NCBI RefSeq assembly: GCF_023073415.1
Contig: NZ_JADPJL010000023.1
Location: 1-64,000 of the forward strand
Origin: Bradyrhizobium sp. 190
GTDB lineage: Bacteria; Pseudomonadota; Alphaproteobacteria; Rhizobiales; Xanthobacteraceae
Length of the DNA: 64,000 bases
Reading direction: 5' to 3'
Each line of letters starts with the position of its first letter. The first letter of the stretch is position 1. This document shows, piece by piece, positions 25,633 through 35,265 of the stretch. The notes under the pieces are model-generated. The model worked only from the letters and a program-made list of their open reading frames with translations. It did no database searches and had not been told where the DNA came from. Position numbers and translations under genes: made by a program.

Positions 25633-26751
25633 ATGGGTCCGTTTCCGCATGACGCGCCGGCCGCCACCATCAGCGCCGACAATCCGATGGGCACCGACGG
25701 CTTCGAATTCGTCGAGTATGCCCACCCGAAGCCTGAAGAGCTGCACGCGCTGTTCAAGCTGATGGGATATGCGCCGGTCGCCCGCCACAAGACCAAAAAG
25801 ATCACGGTCTATCGCCAGGGCGACATCAACTATCTTGTCAACGAAGAACCCGGCACCCACGGTCATGGCTTCGTCGCGGCGCATGGGCCTTGCGCGCCGT
25901 CGATGGCGTTTCGCGTGGTCGATGCGCAGCAGGCTTATGAGCGGGCACTTTCGCTTGGTGCGGAGCCCGCCGATATTTCTTCCGCGCAGAGGACGCTCGA
26001 CGTTCCCGCCATCAAGGGCATCGGCGGCAGCGTGCTCTATTTCGTCGATCGCTACGGCGCCAAGGGATCGGCCTATGACATCGAGTTCGAATGGCTGGAT
26101 GCCAAGGACCCACGTCCCGCCGGCGCGGGGCTGTATTACATCGATCACGTCACCCACAACGTCCATCGCGGCCGCATGGACGTCTGGACCGGCTTCTACG
26201 AAAAACTGTTCAATTTCCGCCAGATCCGCTTCTTCGACATCGAGGGCCGCGCTTCCGGCCTGTTGTCCCGCGCGCTGACCAGCCCCGACGGCAAGATCCG
26301 GATTCCGATCAACGAGGATGCCGGCGATTCCGGACAGATCGAGGAGTATCTCAACATCTATCGCGGCGAGGGCATTCAGCACATCGCCTGCGGCGCGCGG
26401 GATATCTACGCTACCGTCGAGACATTGCGCGCAGATGGTTTGCCGTTCATGCCGGCACCGCCGGATACCTATTTCGAGAAGATCGACGCGCGCCTGCCGC
26501 AGCATGGCGAGGACGTCGCCCGCCTGCAGCGCGACGGCATTCTGATCGACGGCGAGGGCGTCGTCGAAGGCGGCCACACCAAGGTGCTGCTGCAGATCTT
26601 TTCGGCGAACGCGATCGGGCCGATCTTCTTCGAGTTCATCCAGCGCAAAGGCGACGACGGATTCGGCGAGGGCAATTTCAAGGCGCTGTTCGAATCGATC
26701 GAGGAGGATCAGATTCGCCGGGGTGTATTGAAGGTGGGGAACGCAGCGTAG
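25633..26751 (+). CDS. hppD: 4-Hydroxyphenylpyruvate dioxygenase
   Basis: A 372-residue two-domain enzyme of the vicinal oxygen chelate fold. The C-terminal half carries the Fe(II) ligands: His in YYIDHVTHNV, His in GIQHIACGARDIY and Glu in GPIFFEFIQRKGDDGFGEGNF. It converts 4-hydroxyphenylpyruvate to homogentisate, feeding HmgA and FahA encoded nearby. ATG 25633 follows GGGAGATT. It is monocistronic between the divergent Lrp gene and a palindromic repeat. Confidence 0.96.
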   Translation: MGPFPHDAPAATISADNPMGTDGFEFVEYAHPKPEELHALFKLMGYAPVARHKTKKITVYRQGDINYLVNEEPGTHGHGFVAAHGPCAPSMAFRVVDAQQAYERALSLGAEPADISSAQRTLDVPAIKGIGGSVLYFVDRYGAKGSAYDIEFEWLDAKDPRPAGAGLYYIDHVTHNVHRGRMDVWTGFYEKLFNFRQIRFFDIEGRASGLLSRALTSPDGKIRIPINEDAGDSGQIEEYLNIYRGEGIQHIACGARDIYATVETLRADGLPFMPAPPDTYFEKIDARLPQHGEDVARLQRDGILIDGEGVVEGGHTKVLLQIFSANAIGPIFFEFIQRKGDDGFGEGNFKALFESIEEDQIRRGVLKVGNAA

Positions 26752-26757
26752 AGGTTT

Positions 26758-26850
26758 GTAGGGTGGGCAAAGCGAAGCGTGCCCACCATCTAGCTCTATC
26801 GGAACGATGGAATGGTGGGCACGGCGCAAGTGCGCCTTTGCCCACCCTAC
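26758..26850. repeat. Hyphenated inverted repeat, GGTGGGCAAAGCGAAGCG family, copy C
   Basis: Left arm GTAGGGTGGGCAAAGCGAAG at 26758, right arm GCGCCTTTGCCCACCCTAC ending at 26850. It starts seven bases after hppD and ends ten before the convergent CaiB-like gene, again a position shared by two 3' ends. Confidence 0.9.
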
Positions 26851-26859
26851 GAATCTATC

Positions 26860-27966
26860 TTATCTCTTCCACGCGCTCGTGAGTTCACCGATATTCGCCG
26901 TCACCGGCTCGCGGATCGCCGACGGCGTGCGTGAGAAACGCGGCGCGGGCGCGGGCTGAGTTACGCCGTGGCGCTCGACAAACACCTTGCGCGCCGCCAT
27001 GTGCGGATGATCAGGCGCTTCCGCCATGGTCAGGATCGGCGCGAAGCAGATGTCGGTGCCTTCCATGATCTTGCACCAATCCTCGCGCGACTTGCTCCTG
27101 AATACCTTCGTCAGCTTTTCCTTCAGCGCCGGCCACGCCTTGCGGTCCATCTGCGCATCGAAGTCGGCGTCGGTCAGGTCGGCATGCTTGCGCAGCAGCG
27201 CGTAGAATTGCGGCTCGATCGAGCCGATCGAAATGAAGTTGCCGCAGGAGCACTCATAGACGCCGTAGAAATGCGCGCCGCCATCGAGAAAGTTCTGGTC
27301 GCGGCCCTCGGTCCAGCGCCCCATCGCGCGCATGTCGAAGAACATCGACATCAGCGATGCCGCGCCGTCGCACATCGCGGCGTCGACCACCTGGCCCTTG
27401 CCGGACTTCGAGGCTTCAAGCATGGCGGCAAGCACGCCGACCACGAGATAGAGCGCACCACCGCCGAAATCGCCGACGAGGTTGAGCGGTGGCACCGGCT
27501 TTTCCTTCGTCCCGATGGCGGCAAGCGCGCCGGTGATCGAGATATAGTTGATGTCGTGACCGGCGGCGTTAGCAAGCGGGCCTTCCTGGCCCCAACCGGT
27601 CATGCGGCCATAGACCAGCTTTGGATTGCGCGCGAGCACGACGTCCGGGCCGAGGCCGAGACGTTCCATCACGCCGGGCCGGAAACCTTCGATCAGCGCA
27701 TCCGCACCGGCAAGCAGGTCGAGGACCTGCGCGATGGCAGCTTTATCCTTCAGATCGAGCTCGATCACCTTGCGACCGCGCACCGCGACCGCCTTCAGGT
27801 TCTTAGCCGCGCCGACGCGGTCAAGCGTAACGACCTCGGCGCCCATATCCGCCAGCAGCATGCAGGCGAAGGGACCGGGACCTATGCCGGCGAATTCGAC
27901 GATGCGGAAACCGGCGAGCGGGCCGGAGGTGCGGGTATCGGATTGGGGGGCTGGTTTGTCGAGCAC
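26860..27966 (-). CDS. CaiB/BaiF family CoA-transferase or alpha-methylacyl-CoA racemase
   Basis: A 368-residue family III CoA-transferase fold protein. The length and the segments [34 protein letters not shown] and [17 protein letters not shown] fit alpha-methylacyl-CoA racemase, whose His/Asp and Glu catalytic residues lie in such stretches. Start is GTG, with GGGAGAG ahead. It lies downstream of coxSLM on the same strand, but a hairpin separates them, so co-transcription is uncertain. Confidence 0.85.
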   Translation of the reverse strand: MLDKPAPQSDTRTSGPLAGFRIVEFAGIGPGPFACMLLADMGAEVVTLDRVGAAKNLKAVAVRGRKVIELDLKDKAAIAQVLDLLAGADALIEGFRPGVMERLGLGPDVVLARNPKLVYGRMTGWGQEGPLANAAGHDINYISITGALAAIGTKEKPVPPLNLVGDFGGGALYLVVGVLAAMLEASKSGKGQVVDAAMCDGAASLMSMFFDMRAMGRWTEGRDQNFLDGGAHFYGVYECSCGNFISIGSIEPQFYALLRKHADLTDADFDAQMDRKAWPALKEKLTKVFRSKSREDWCKIMEGTDICFAPILTMAEAPDHPHMAARKVFVERHGVTQPAPAPRFSRTPSAIREPVTANIGELTSAWKR

Positions 27967-28088
27967 GTTTTTTCTCTCCCAAGGGCGGCGTCGCAGGAAG
28001 CGTCTTAATTAGTTGATTAGCTAATTTGTCCCGCCGAAGCGAGACCGTTGCAAGCTTCTTTTCCCGAGAATCGGACCAAATGCGAAAG

Positions 28089-28110
28089 CGGCGCGCATTG
28101 CTGCGCGCCG
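28089..28110 (-). terminator. Hairpin after coxM
   Basis: CGGCGCGCA-TTGC-TGCGCGCCG forms a 9-bp GC stem with a 4-base loop. On the minus strand it is followed by CTTTCGCATTT. It lies 30 bases past the coxM stop and may end the coxSLM transcript before the CaiB-like gene. Confidence 0.5.
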
Positions 28111-28139
28111 CTCGCATCAAAGTTGCGTTCAGGCGCTGA

Positions 28140-28940
28140 TCAGCCCGCCGCGGTTACCGCCCGCTGTGCCATTACCCTCACAAGATTGGCACGGTAATCC
28201 GAAGTTCCATGGATATCGCTCATCAAATCGTCGGCGGAAACCTTGACGCCGTCGATCGCGCCCGCCGACCAGTTCGCCTTCAGCGCCGCTTCGATCGCCG
28301 ACACCCGCATGACGCCATCTTGCGACGCGCCAGTCGCCGCGACCCTGACGTCACCCGCCTTGGTCTTGGTCACGAACACGGCGGTCAGCGCGAAACGCGA
28401 GGCTGGCTGCCGCATCTTGGCATAGCCCGCCTTTGCCGGGATCGGGAACGACACGGCGGTGATGATCTCGCCGTCCTCAAGCGCCGTCGTGAACAGGCCC
28501 TTGAAGAAATCATCCGCCGATATCGAACGCTTGTTGGTCTTGACCGTCGCACCAAGCGAAACCAGGGCTGCGGGGAAATCCGCCGCCGGGTCGTTATTGG
28601 CGATCGAGCCACCAATCGTGCCGCGATGGCGCACGGCGGGATCGCCGAGAATCGAGGTGAGGTAGGCGATCGCGGGGATCGACTTTTTCACATCTGCGCT
28701 TTGCATGATGTCGAAATAGGTCGTGGCCGCCTTGATCGTCAGCGTGTCACCCGACGCTTCGATGCCGACCAGCTCCTTGATCTTGCCGAGATCAATCACA
28801 TCGGAAGGCGAAGCCAGCCGCTGTTTCATCACGGGGATCAGCGTGTGGCCGCCGGCCAGATATTTCGAGTCCGAACCCTTGGCGAATGTCGCAGCGGCTT
28901 CGTCGACCGAGGAAGGGCGGTGGTAAGTGGTCTGGTACAT
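28140..28940 (-). CDS. coxM: Molybdenum hydroxylase FAD-binding subunit (CoxM-like)
   Basis: A 266-residue protein with the two FAD-binding motifs of the family: YLAGGHTLIPVMKQRL (AGGH) and TIGGSIANNDPAADFP (TIGG). It passes electrons from the iron-sulfur subunit to an external acceptor. ATG ending at 28940 is preceded by GGAGGA. It is the last gene of an S-L-M operon, 16 bases after coxL, the order usual for form II enzymes. Confidence 0.92.
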   Translation of the reverse strand: MYQTTYHRPSSVDEAAATFAKGSDSKYLAGGHTLIPVMKQRLASPSDVIDLGKIKELVGIEASGDTLTIKAATTYFDIMQSADVKKSIPAIAYLTSILGDPAVRHRGTIGGSIANNDPAADFPAALVSLGATVKTNKRSISADDFFKGLFTTALEDGEIITAVSFPIPAKAGYAKMRQPASRFALTAVFVTKTKAGDVRVAATGASQDGVMRVSAIEAALKANWSAGAIDGVKVSADDLMSDIHGTSDYRANLVRVMAQRAVTAAG

Positions 28941-28956
28941 GGTGTGTCCTCCCTCG

Positions 28957-31296
28957 TTAGCCGTGGATCGCATGCCAGACGCGATCCGGCGTCGCAGGCA
29001 TTTCGAGTTTGTTGTTGCCGATCGCGTCCGTGATGGCGTTGATCACGGCAGCGGAAGCACCGATCGCCCCGGCTTCGCCGCAACCCTTGACGCCGAGCGG
29101 ATTGCCCGGACACAGCGTCGTGGTGTGCGACAGCTTGAACGACGGCAGGTCGTCGGCGCGTGGCATGGCATAATCCATGAACGACGCCGTCAGGAGTTGA
29201 CCCGATGAGTCGTACACCGCGTTTTCCAGCAGCGCCTGGCCGATGCCCTGGGCGAGACCGCCATGGACCTGGCCTTCGACGATCATCGGATTGATCAGCC
29301 GCCCGAAATCATCCGCCGCCACGAAGTTGACGAAGGAGGTCTTTCCGGTCGCGGAATCGACTTCCATTTCGCAGATATAGGCGCCGGCCGGGAAGGTGAA
29401 GTTGGTCGGGTCGTAGAACGCGCCTTCCTTCAGGCCCGGCTCCATGCCGTCGGGCAGGTTGTGCGCGGTATAGGCGGCGAGCGCGACCATCGGCAGCGCG
29501 ATCGACTTGTCGGTGCCGGTGACCTTGAACTCGCCGTTCTCGATGACGATGTCGTTTTCGGACGCCTCGAGCTGATGTGCCGCGATCTTCTTGGCCTTGG
29601 CTTCGACCTTTTCCATCGCCTTCAGGATCGCCGTGAGACCGACGGCGGCCGAGCGCGAGCCATAGGTGCCCATGCCGAACTGCACTTTATCGGTGTCGCC
29701 ATGGACGATCTGCACCTGGCTGATCGGAATGCCCAGGCGTTCGGCGATGAGCTGGCAGAAGGTCGTCTCATGACCCTGGCCGTGGCTGTGCGATCCCGTC
29801 AGGACTTCGATGGTACCGACCGGATTGACGCGGACTTCGGCGGATTCCCATAGACCCACGCCGGCGCCGAGACTGCCGACGGCCTTTGACGGCGCAATGC
29901 CGCACGCTTCGATGTAGCAGGAGACGCCGATGCCGCGGAGTTTGCCCTCGGACTTGGCTTTCGCCTTGCGGCCTGCGAAGCCCGCATAATCGATCGCCTT
30001 CATCGCCGCATCGAGCGAGGCATTAAAGTCGCCGATATCATAGGCCATGATCACGGGCGTCTGATGCGGGAACTGCGTGATGAAGTTCTTGCGGCGCAAC
30101 TCTGCCGGATCGACCTTCAACTGCCGCGCCGCGGTTTCCATCAATCGTTCCACCACGAAACTTGCTTCGGGCCGGCCCGCGCCGCGATAGGCGTCGACCG
30201 GCACGGTGTTGGTGTAGACGCTGATCACTTCGGCGAAGATGTTGGGGATGTTGTACTGGCCCGACAGCAGCGTCGCATAGAGATAGGTCGGCACGGAGGA
30301 GGAGAACAGCGACATGTAGCCGCCGAGATTGGCGTAGGTCTTGACCCGCAAGCCCGTGACCTTGTTGTCCTTGTCGAGCGCCATCTCCGCCTTGGTGAGG
30401 TGGTCGCGGCCATGGGCGTCGGTCAAAAAGGCCTCGGTGCGGTCGCCGGTCCACTTCACGGGACGGCCGACCTTCTTGGAAGCCCAAAGCGCCACCATCT
30501 CCTCAGGATAGATGAAAATCTTCGAGCCGAAGCCGCCGCCGACGTCGGGCGCCACCACGCGTAGTTTGTGCTCCTGCGCGATGTTGTAGAACGCCGACAG
30601 CACGAGGCGAGCGACATGCGGATTCTGCGAGGTCGTGTAGAGCGTGAAATGCTCTTCCGGCTCGTTATATTCCGCGATCGCCGCGCGCGGCTCCATCGCA
30701 TTCGGCACCAGCCGGTTGTTGGTGATGTCGAGCGAGACCACATTGGCCGCGGACTTGAAGGCGGCATCGGTCGCGCCCTCGTCGCCGATGACCCAGTCAT
30801 AGATCACGTTGCCCGGGGCTTCCGGGTGCAATTGCGGCGCGCCCGGCGCGATCGCGGCGCGAATGTCCGGAACGGCGGGCAATTCCTCGTAATTGACGAC
30901 CACGGCCTCGGCCGCGTCCTTGGCCTGGTTCTTGGTCTCGGCGACCACGACCGCGACCGCCTGGCCGACGAAACGCACGGTCTCCGGCGCCATCGCCGGC
31001 CATGCGCCCATCTTCATGCCGGTACCATCCTTGGAGGTAATGGCCCAGCCGCAGATCAGATTGCCGATCTTGTCGTCCACGAGTTGCTGGCCGGTCAGCA
31101 CGCCGACCACGCCCGGCATGTTCATCGCCGCCGACGTGTCGATGCTCTTGATCTTGGCATGCGCATGCGGGCTGCGGATGAAGTGCGCGTGGGTCATGCC
31201 CACCAGCTTGATATCGTCGACGTAACGGCCCTTGCCGGTAATGAAACGGCGGTCTTCCTTGCGCACGACGCTTGCGCCAATGCCTTCAACGCCCAT
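28957..31296 (-). CDS. coxL: Molybdenum hydroxylase large subunit (form II CoxL-like)
   Basis: A 779-residue molybdopterin-cytosine-dinucleotide subunit of the xanthine oxidase family. Residues 369-375 read AYRGAGR, the signature of form II, instead of the AYRCSFR loop of genuine CO dehydrogenase; the Cys that holds copper in form I is absent. GGGFGSK and the catalytic Glu region GVKGCGEAGAIG are intact. The physiological substrate is uncertain: form II proteins may oxidise CO poorly or act on N-heterocycles, aldehydes or CoA esters. ATG ending at 31296 follows GGGAGGA. Confidence 0.93.
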   Translation of the reverse strand: MGVEGIGASVVRKEDRRFITGKGRYVDDIKLVGMTHAHFIRSPHAHAKIKSIDTSAAMNMPGVVGVLTGQQLVDDKIGNLICGWAITSKDGTGMKMGAWPAMAPETVRFVGQAVAVVVAETKNQAKDAAEAVVVNYEELPAVPDIRAAIAPGAPQLHPEAPGNVIYDWVIGDEGATDAAFKSAANVVSLDITNNRLVPNAMEPRAAIAEYNEPEEHFTLYTTSQNPHVARLVLSAFYNIAQEHKLRVVAPDVGGGFGSKIFIYPEEMVALWASKKVGRPVKWTGDRTEAFLTDAHGRDHLTKAEMALDKDNKVTGLRVKTYANLGGYMSLFSSSVPTYLYATLLSGQYNIPNIFAEVISVYTNTVPVDAYRGAGRPEASFVVERLMETAARQLKVDPAELRRKNFITQFPHQTPVIMAYDIGDFNASLDAAMKAIDYAGFAGRKAKAKSEGKLRGIGVSCYIEACGIAPSKAVGSLGAGVGLWESAEVRVNPVGTIEVLTGSHSHGQGHETTFCQLIAERLGIPISQVQIVHGDTDKVQFGMGTYGSRSAAVGLTAILKAMEKVEAKAKKIAAHQLEASENDIVIENGEFKVTGTDKSIALPMVALAAYTAHNLPDGMEPGLKEGAFYDPTNFTFPAGAYICEMEVDSATGKTSFVNFVAADDFGRLINPMIVEGQVHGGLAQGIGQALLENAVYDSSGQLLTASFMDYAMPRADDLPSFKLSHTTTLCPGNPLGVKGCGEAGAIGASAAVINAITDAIGNNKLEMPATPDRVWHAIHG

Positions 31297-31382
31297 GTCC
31301 TGTCCTCCCAACCGGAGTTATTGTTTCCGCCATTTCCATCGAAACGCGGTGCCGAATTCGAAAAATTGCTGGCCGGCGGCTT

Positions 31383-31868
31383 CTATTCCGCCGCCTGAGC
31401 GACCTTCATGCGCCCGGCCGCATCGAGCACCGCCTTGACGATGTTGTGGTAACCGGTGCAGCGGCAGATGTTGCCTTCCAGCTCCTGCCGGACGGTTTCC
31501 TCGTCGAGCGCGCCGCTGTGGCGGTGCACAATATCGATCGCCGACATGATCATGCCCGGGGTGCAGTAGCCGCACTGCAGGCCGTGATTATCGCGGAACG
31601 CCGCCTGCATGGGGTGCAGTTCGTCGCCTTTGGCGATGCCTTCGATGGTGGTGACGTTCGAGCCCGCCGCCTGGCCGGCCAGCACGGTGCAGGATTTTAC
31701 CGCCCGGCCGTCGATATGGACCACGCAGGCGCCGCACTGGCTGGTGTCACAGCCGACATGGGTGCCAGTCAGGTTCAAATGGTCGCGCAGGAGATGGACG
31801 AGCAGGGTCCGGTCTTCGACTTCGGCCGAGACGGCCTTGCCGTTCACGGTCAGCTTGACTGTAGACAC
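31383..31868 (-). CDS. coxS: Molybdenum hydroxylase [2Fe-2S] subunit (CoxS-like)
   Basis: A 161-residue protein with the plant-type cluster [19 protein letters not shown]...SC and the second cluster [12 protein letters not shown]...CRCTGY. It relays electrons from the Mo centre to FAD. I choose the GTG ending at 31868 ([10 protein letters not shown]): GGGAGGT lies seven bases ahead and the length matches the family; the longer ATG start at 31931 adds an unlikely hydrophobic extension. First gene of coxSLM. Confidence 0.93.
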   Translation of the reverse strand: MSTVKLTVNGKAVSAEVEDRTLLVHLLRDHLNLTGTHVGCDTSQCGACVVHIDGRAVKSCTVLAGQAAGSNVTTIEGIAKGDELHPMQAAFRDNHGLQCGYCTPGMIMSAIDIVHRHSGALDEETVRQELEGNICRCTGYHNIVKAVLDAAGRMKVAQAAE

Positions 31869-32001
31869 GCGTGGTACCTCCCGATGTTTTATAATTATTC
31901 CAATTAGAAACACGGGAGAGGGAACTTGCAACTAGGATTTTGGGTGGGGCTGTCATTGTGATGACATTCGCTGGCGCGCAGCGACTCGCGGTGCGAATTT
32001 T

Positions 32002-32185
32002 CTTACCCTCCCCTGGAGGGGGAGGGTCGGTTCGCATGGAGCGAAGCGAAATGCGAAACGGGGTGGGGTGATCTCTCCACTCGGGCACTGTTGGATGTGG
32101 AGAGACCGTCACCCCACCCCGCCGCTTCGCGTCGACCCACGAGCGAGCTTCGCTCGTCTCGGACCCCTCCAGGGGAGGGTGTAAG
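32002..32185. repeat. Long (about 185 bp) hyphenated palindrome, copy 2 (inverted)
   Basis: The reverse complement closely follows copy 1 at 23022-23211, including CGAGACGAGCGAAGCTCGCT, GGCGGGGTGGGGTGACGGTC and ACCCTCCCCCTCCAGGGGAG. It lies between the coxS 5' end and the chemoreceptor gene. The two inverted copies bracket 8.8 kb. Confidence 0.9.
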
Positions 32186-32305
32186 CACCCCCTTGCCAAC
32201 CTTTCCCGAGTTTACCCACCCTTATCCATTCTGCCTTAAGTTTGCGCACCGGATCGGGGGCTGGGCCTCCGATGCCTGTTTTTCAGAACGAAAACGGGGT
32301 GTGAC

Positions 32306-34342
32306 GTGCGATTCTTTAAGCGTAGCGGCTCGTCTTTCAAGCTCCCAACCCTGCGGTTCCGTGCCAAGATCATGCTCGGCTTTGCCGTCGTGCTGGCGAT
32401 TTCGGCCGCCAGCTTGGGGTTCGCCTATCTCGGATTCGAACGTGTTTCCGCCGGCGTGGATTCCTACCGGCGCAGCGTGCTGGAGGCGGATCTGTCGCGC
32501 GATATCGACCGCGAACTGATCTCCTATCGCTCGCTCGCCCGCTATTTCGTGGCGACCGGAAAGGAAGAGGACGGCAAGGTGGCGCTGACCGCGGAAGCCA
32601 GCCTGAAGGACGCGATCACGGCCTCGATGAAGGCAACCACCAACTCGACACGGCTTGAGCAGATCGTAAAGCTGGAGCGGGAATTCCGCACCTTCACCAA
32701 GATTTTCGCCGACATCCTCAAGGTCAAGGACGAGAGCGCGCGCATCGCGCAAAACCAGCTCACGCGCACCGGCAACTCGCTGCGTTACAAGCTCGACGAT
32801 CTCCCGAGTAATGCCGAGGATGACGAAATGCCGGTGATCACGCTCGGGACGAAGAAGGTGACCGAGCAGTTTCAGGCGGTGACCGCGCTCGCCAATACTT
32901 TCTTAGTCAATTCGGATAAGACGGTCGCAGCCAGTGCATTGGCGCGCCTGAAATTTGTCGAGAACTCGCTGAAGGCGATTTCGTCGAAAAACGAAAAGAT
33001 CCTTGAGGGGATCAAGGAAGTCGGGGGAATGCTGGAGGAATACCGGGCGTCGCTCGCCAAGCTGATCGATAATGCCAAGGAGATCGATGAGCTGACGCTG
33101 GAAATGACGGAATCGGCCGCCGCCATCAACAAGGGCTCGGGCGCGATGAAGTCGGACTTGCTGGCCGATCAGAAACGGCTCGAAGCCGAATCGGATGAGA
33201 CCATCGGCGAGACCGAACGGCTGATCGCAATCCTCGCCGCCGGCGGCTTCCTGCTCGGCTGCGCCTGGGCCTTCTTCCTCGGCAAGGGCATTTCCAGGCC
33301 GATGACGGCGATGTGCAACGCGATGCGCAAACTCGCCAGCGGCAATTTCGAAGTCGTGCTGCCTGGTCTTGGCCGCAAGGACGAACTCGGCGAGATGGCG
33401 AGTGCGGTCGAGGAGTTCAAGATTCAGGCTATTGCGCGCGCCGAGCGCGACGCCGCCACCCAGGAAGCGCAGAACAAGGCGGCGAGTGCCGCACGCCGCG
33501 CCGAACTCATTCGTTTCGCCGACGAATTCGAGGCGGCGGTTGGCGCGATCGTTGCCAACGTGTCCTCGTCAGCCGTACAGCTCGAGTCGGCGGCGGGCAC
33601 ACTCACGCGGACCGCGGAGACCACCCAGAGCCTGTCGAGCCAGGTTGCCGGCGCCTCGGAAGAAGCCTCCACCAACATGCAGTCGGTAGCGTCAGCGACC
33701 GAGGAGCTGTCGGCCTCCGTCGACGAGATCAGGCGGCGCGTCAAGGAATCCAGCCAGATCGCGGAGGCGGCCGTCCGTCAGGCCGAACAGACCGACGGAC
33801 GGATCGGCAAGCTGTCGCGCGCCGCGCAGGACATCGGCGACGTCGTCAAGCTGATCACGGCGATTGCGGAGCAGACCAATTTGCTGGCGCTGAACGCCAC
33901 CATCGAGGCCGCCCGCGCCGGCGATGCCGGCCGCGGCTTTGCCGTGGTCGCCTCTGAAGTCAAGTCGCTCGCCAGCCAGACTGCGAAAGCGACCGACGAG
34001 ATCTCCAATCACATCTCGGGCATGCAGGGCGCGACGCAGGAATCGGTCGCCGCGATCAAGGAGATCGGCGGCACCATCGGAAAGATCTCCGACATCGCCT
34101 CGACGATCGCGAGCGCCGTCGAGCAGCAAAGCTCGGCGACGCAGGAAATCGCGCGCAGCGTCCAGAACGTCGCGCAAGGCACGCAGGAGGCCGCAACCAA
34201 CGTCATGCACGTCAATCGCGGCGCGACCGAAACCGGCGCGGCTTCCGAGGAAGTGCTGAATTCGGCACGCACGCTGTCGAGCGAAAGCACGCGCCTCCGC
34301 GAAGAGCTCGACCGCTTCATGGCGAATATCAGGGCGGCGTAG
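32306..34342 (+). CDS. Methyl-accepting chemotaxis protein
   Basis: A 678-residue chemoreceptor: first membrane segment near 24-46 ([21 protein letters not shown]), a helical periplasmic sensor of about 250 residues, second membrane segment ([21 protein letters not shown]) near 307-327, HAMP ([20 protein letters not shown]) and the signalling hairpin with the conserved tip ([20 protein letters not shown]). No C-terminal CheR-binding pentapeptide is seen. Start is GTG at 32306. The long helical sensor resembles the HBM type, which would bind small organic ligands. No che genes are adjacent. Confidence 0.93.
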   Translation: MRFFKRSGSSFKLPTLRFRAKIMLGFAVVLAISAASLGFAYLGFERVSAGVDSYRRSVLEADLSRDIDRELISYRSLARYFVATGKEEDGKVALTAEASLKDAITASMKATTNSTRLEQIVKLEREFRTFTKIFADILKVKDESARIAQNQLTRTGNSLRYKLDDLPSNAEDDEMPVITLGTKKVTEQFQAVTALANTFLVNSDKTVAASALARLKFVENSLKAISSKNEKILEGIKEVGGMLEEYRASLAKLIDNAKEIDELTLEMTESAAAINKGSGAMKSDLLADQKRLEAESDETIGETERLIAILAAGGFLLGCAWAFFLGKGISRPMTAMCNAMRKLASGNFEVVLPGLGRKDELGEMASAVEEFKIQAIARAERDAATQEAQNKAASAARRAELIRFADEFEAAVGAIVANVSSSAVQLESAAGTLTRTAETTQSLSSQVAGASEEASTNMQSVASATEELSASVDEIRRRVKESSQIAEAAVRQAEQTDGRIGKLSRAAQDIGDVVKLITAIAEQTNLLALNATIEAARAGDAGRGFAVVASEVKSLASQTAKATDEISNHISGMQGATQESVAAIKEIGGTIGKISDIASTIASAVEQQSSATQEIARSVQNVAQGTQEAATNVMHVNRGATETGAASEEVLNSARTLSSESTRLREELDRFMANIRAA

Positions 34343-34388
34343 AGCGCATCCATCGCTGTCGCCCCTGCGTTCGCAGTGTGTTGATCTC

Positions 34389-34481
34389 GTAGGGTGGGCA
34401 AAGGAGCGTCAGCGACGTGCCCACCATCGAGCACCGAACGCTCACCCAAATGGTGGGCACGCTTCGCTTTGCCCACCCTAC
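34389..34481. repeat. Hyphenated inverted repeat, GGTGGGCAAAGCGAAGCG family, copy D
   Basis: Left arm GTAGGGTGGGCAAAGGAGCG, right arm CTTCGCTTTGCCCACCCTAC, between the convergent chemoreceptor and DUF3175 genes. Like copy B, its left arm has an insertion (GGAGCGTCAGCGACG) relative to copies A and C. Confidence 0.9.
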
Positions 34482-34484
34482 GGA

Positions 34485-34838
34485 CTACTCCCTCCCGAAC
34501 TGATGCTTCAGCTCGACCTTCGCGCGCTCCAGTCGAGCGCGCTGGGTCTTCGGCAAAGTCTTTCCGGCGCGATTGATGTAGAACGTCAGCATCGACAGCG
34601 CCGAACGATAGGCGCCCGACTTGCGGCGCGAACTGTGTTCCGCGGAGCGCTTCAGCGATGCCGCGATTTTCCTCGCGCTGGTTGGCTTGAAGACGCCGCG
34701 CTTCAGATCGAGCGCGTCGCTTTCCCGTGTCACGCGTTGCGACCATCGCTTTGGCGAAGATTTCTTCGCGGTTGTCGTACGGCTGCTTTTGCGGGCCGCG
34801 GTCTTCCGTGGGCGTGTGGTCTTCCGGCGTTCGGCCAT
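34485..34838 (-). CDS. DUF3175 basic protein
   Basis: A 117-residue very basic protein. The N-terminal part is a Lys/Arg/Ala/Thr-rich tail, followed by the DUF3175 core RWSQRVTRESDALDLKRGVF and AASLKRSAEHSSRRKSGAYR...LTFYINRAGKTL. The composition suggests nucleic-acid binding, but the function is unknown. Starts at 34838 or, four codons earlier, 34850 are both possible; the frame stays open further upstream through an unrelated repeat. Confidence 0.85.
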   Translation of the reverse strand: MAERRKTTRPRKTAARKSSRTTTAKKSSPKRWSQRVTRESDALDLKRGVFKPTSARKIAASLKRSAEHSSRRKSGAYRSALSMLTFYINRAGKTLPKTQRARLERAKVELKHQFGRE

Positions 34839-34933
34839 GGTCGACTCCATTGCTGTTTTGCCGAAAACAGTCGCCCGATCGTTCTGTTCCCTTGTCGTTT
34901 TTCGAACTGCGGTAACAGTCTGGCAGACGCCTT

Positions 34934-34970
34934 CGTAGGATGGGTAGAGCGAAGCGAAACCCATCCTACG
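34934..34970. repeat. Short inverted repeat
   Basis: CGTAGGATGGGT-AGAGCGAAGCGAA-ACCCATCCTACG: perfect 12-base arms around 13 bases containing the same GAGCGAAGCGAA core as the larger repeat family. It lies upstream of the DUF3175 gene. The remaining bases to 35265 hold no clear gene. Confidence 0.85.
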
Positions 34971-35265
34971 AACTACTCGAAACATAAACTCGGAACTCTC
35001 CTCGTCATGCGAGAAGCGAAAGCGACGAGCAATCCATCGCTCCGCTACTTCGAGTGGGTTGTGCAACGACGTCGGTGCCGCGGCGAGCTATGCAATTTAG
35101 CTATGCAAATGCCCGCGGAACCCCGATCATCCCAGAGCGTTATTTTCGTGTCGGGCATCATGTTTGCCGCAATTTGACGTGAAAACCCTGGGGCTGGGGC
35201 GTTCCGGGGTGTTTTTTCATTGGTCCAATCGGATGGTTCCGAAAGCAATACGGCACGGTGCGGCA

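Noticed and set aside
25510..26829. Very long N-terminal extension of the Lrp frame, antisense to hppD
   Set aside because: The conserved Lrp start is at 25509; the extension overlaps hppD entirely and resembles nothing.
28140..31868. Aerobic CO dehydrogenase as a firm call
   Set aside because: The form I AYRCSFR loop is missing; only the subunit type can be assigned.
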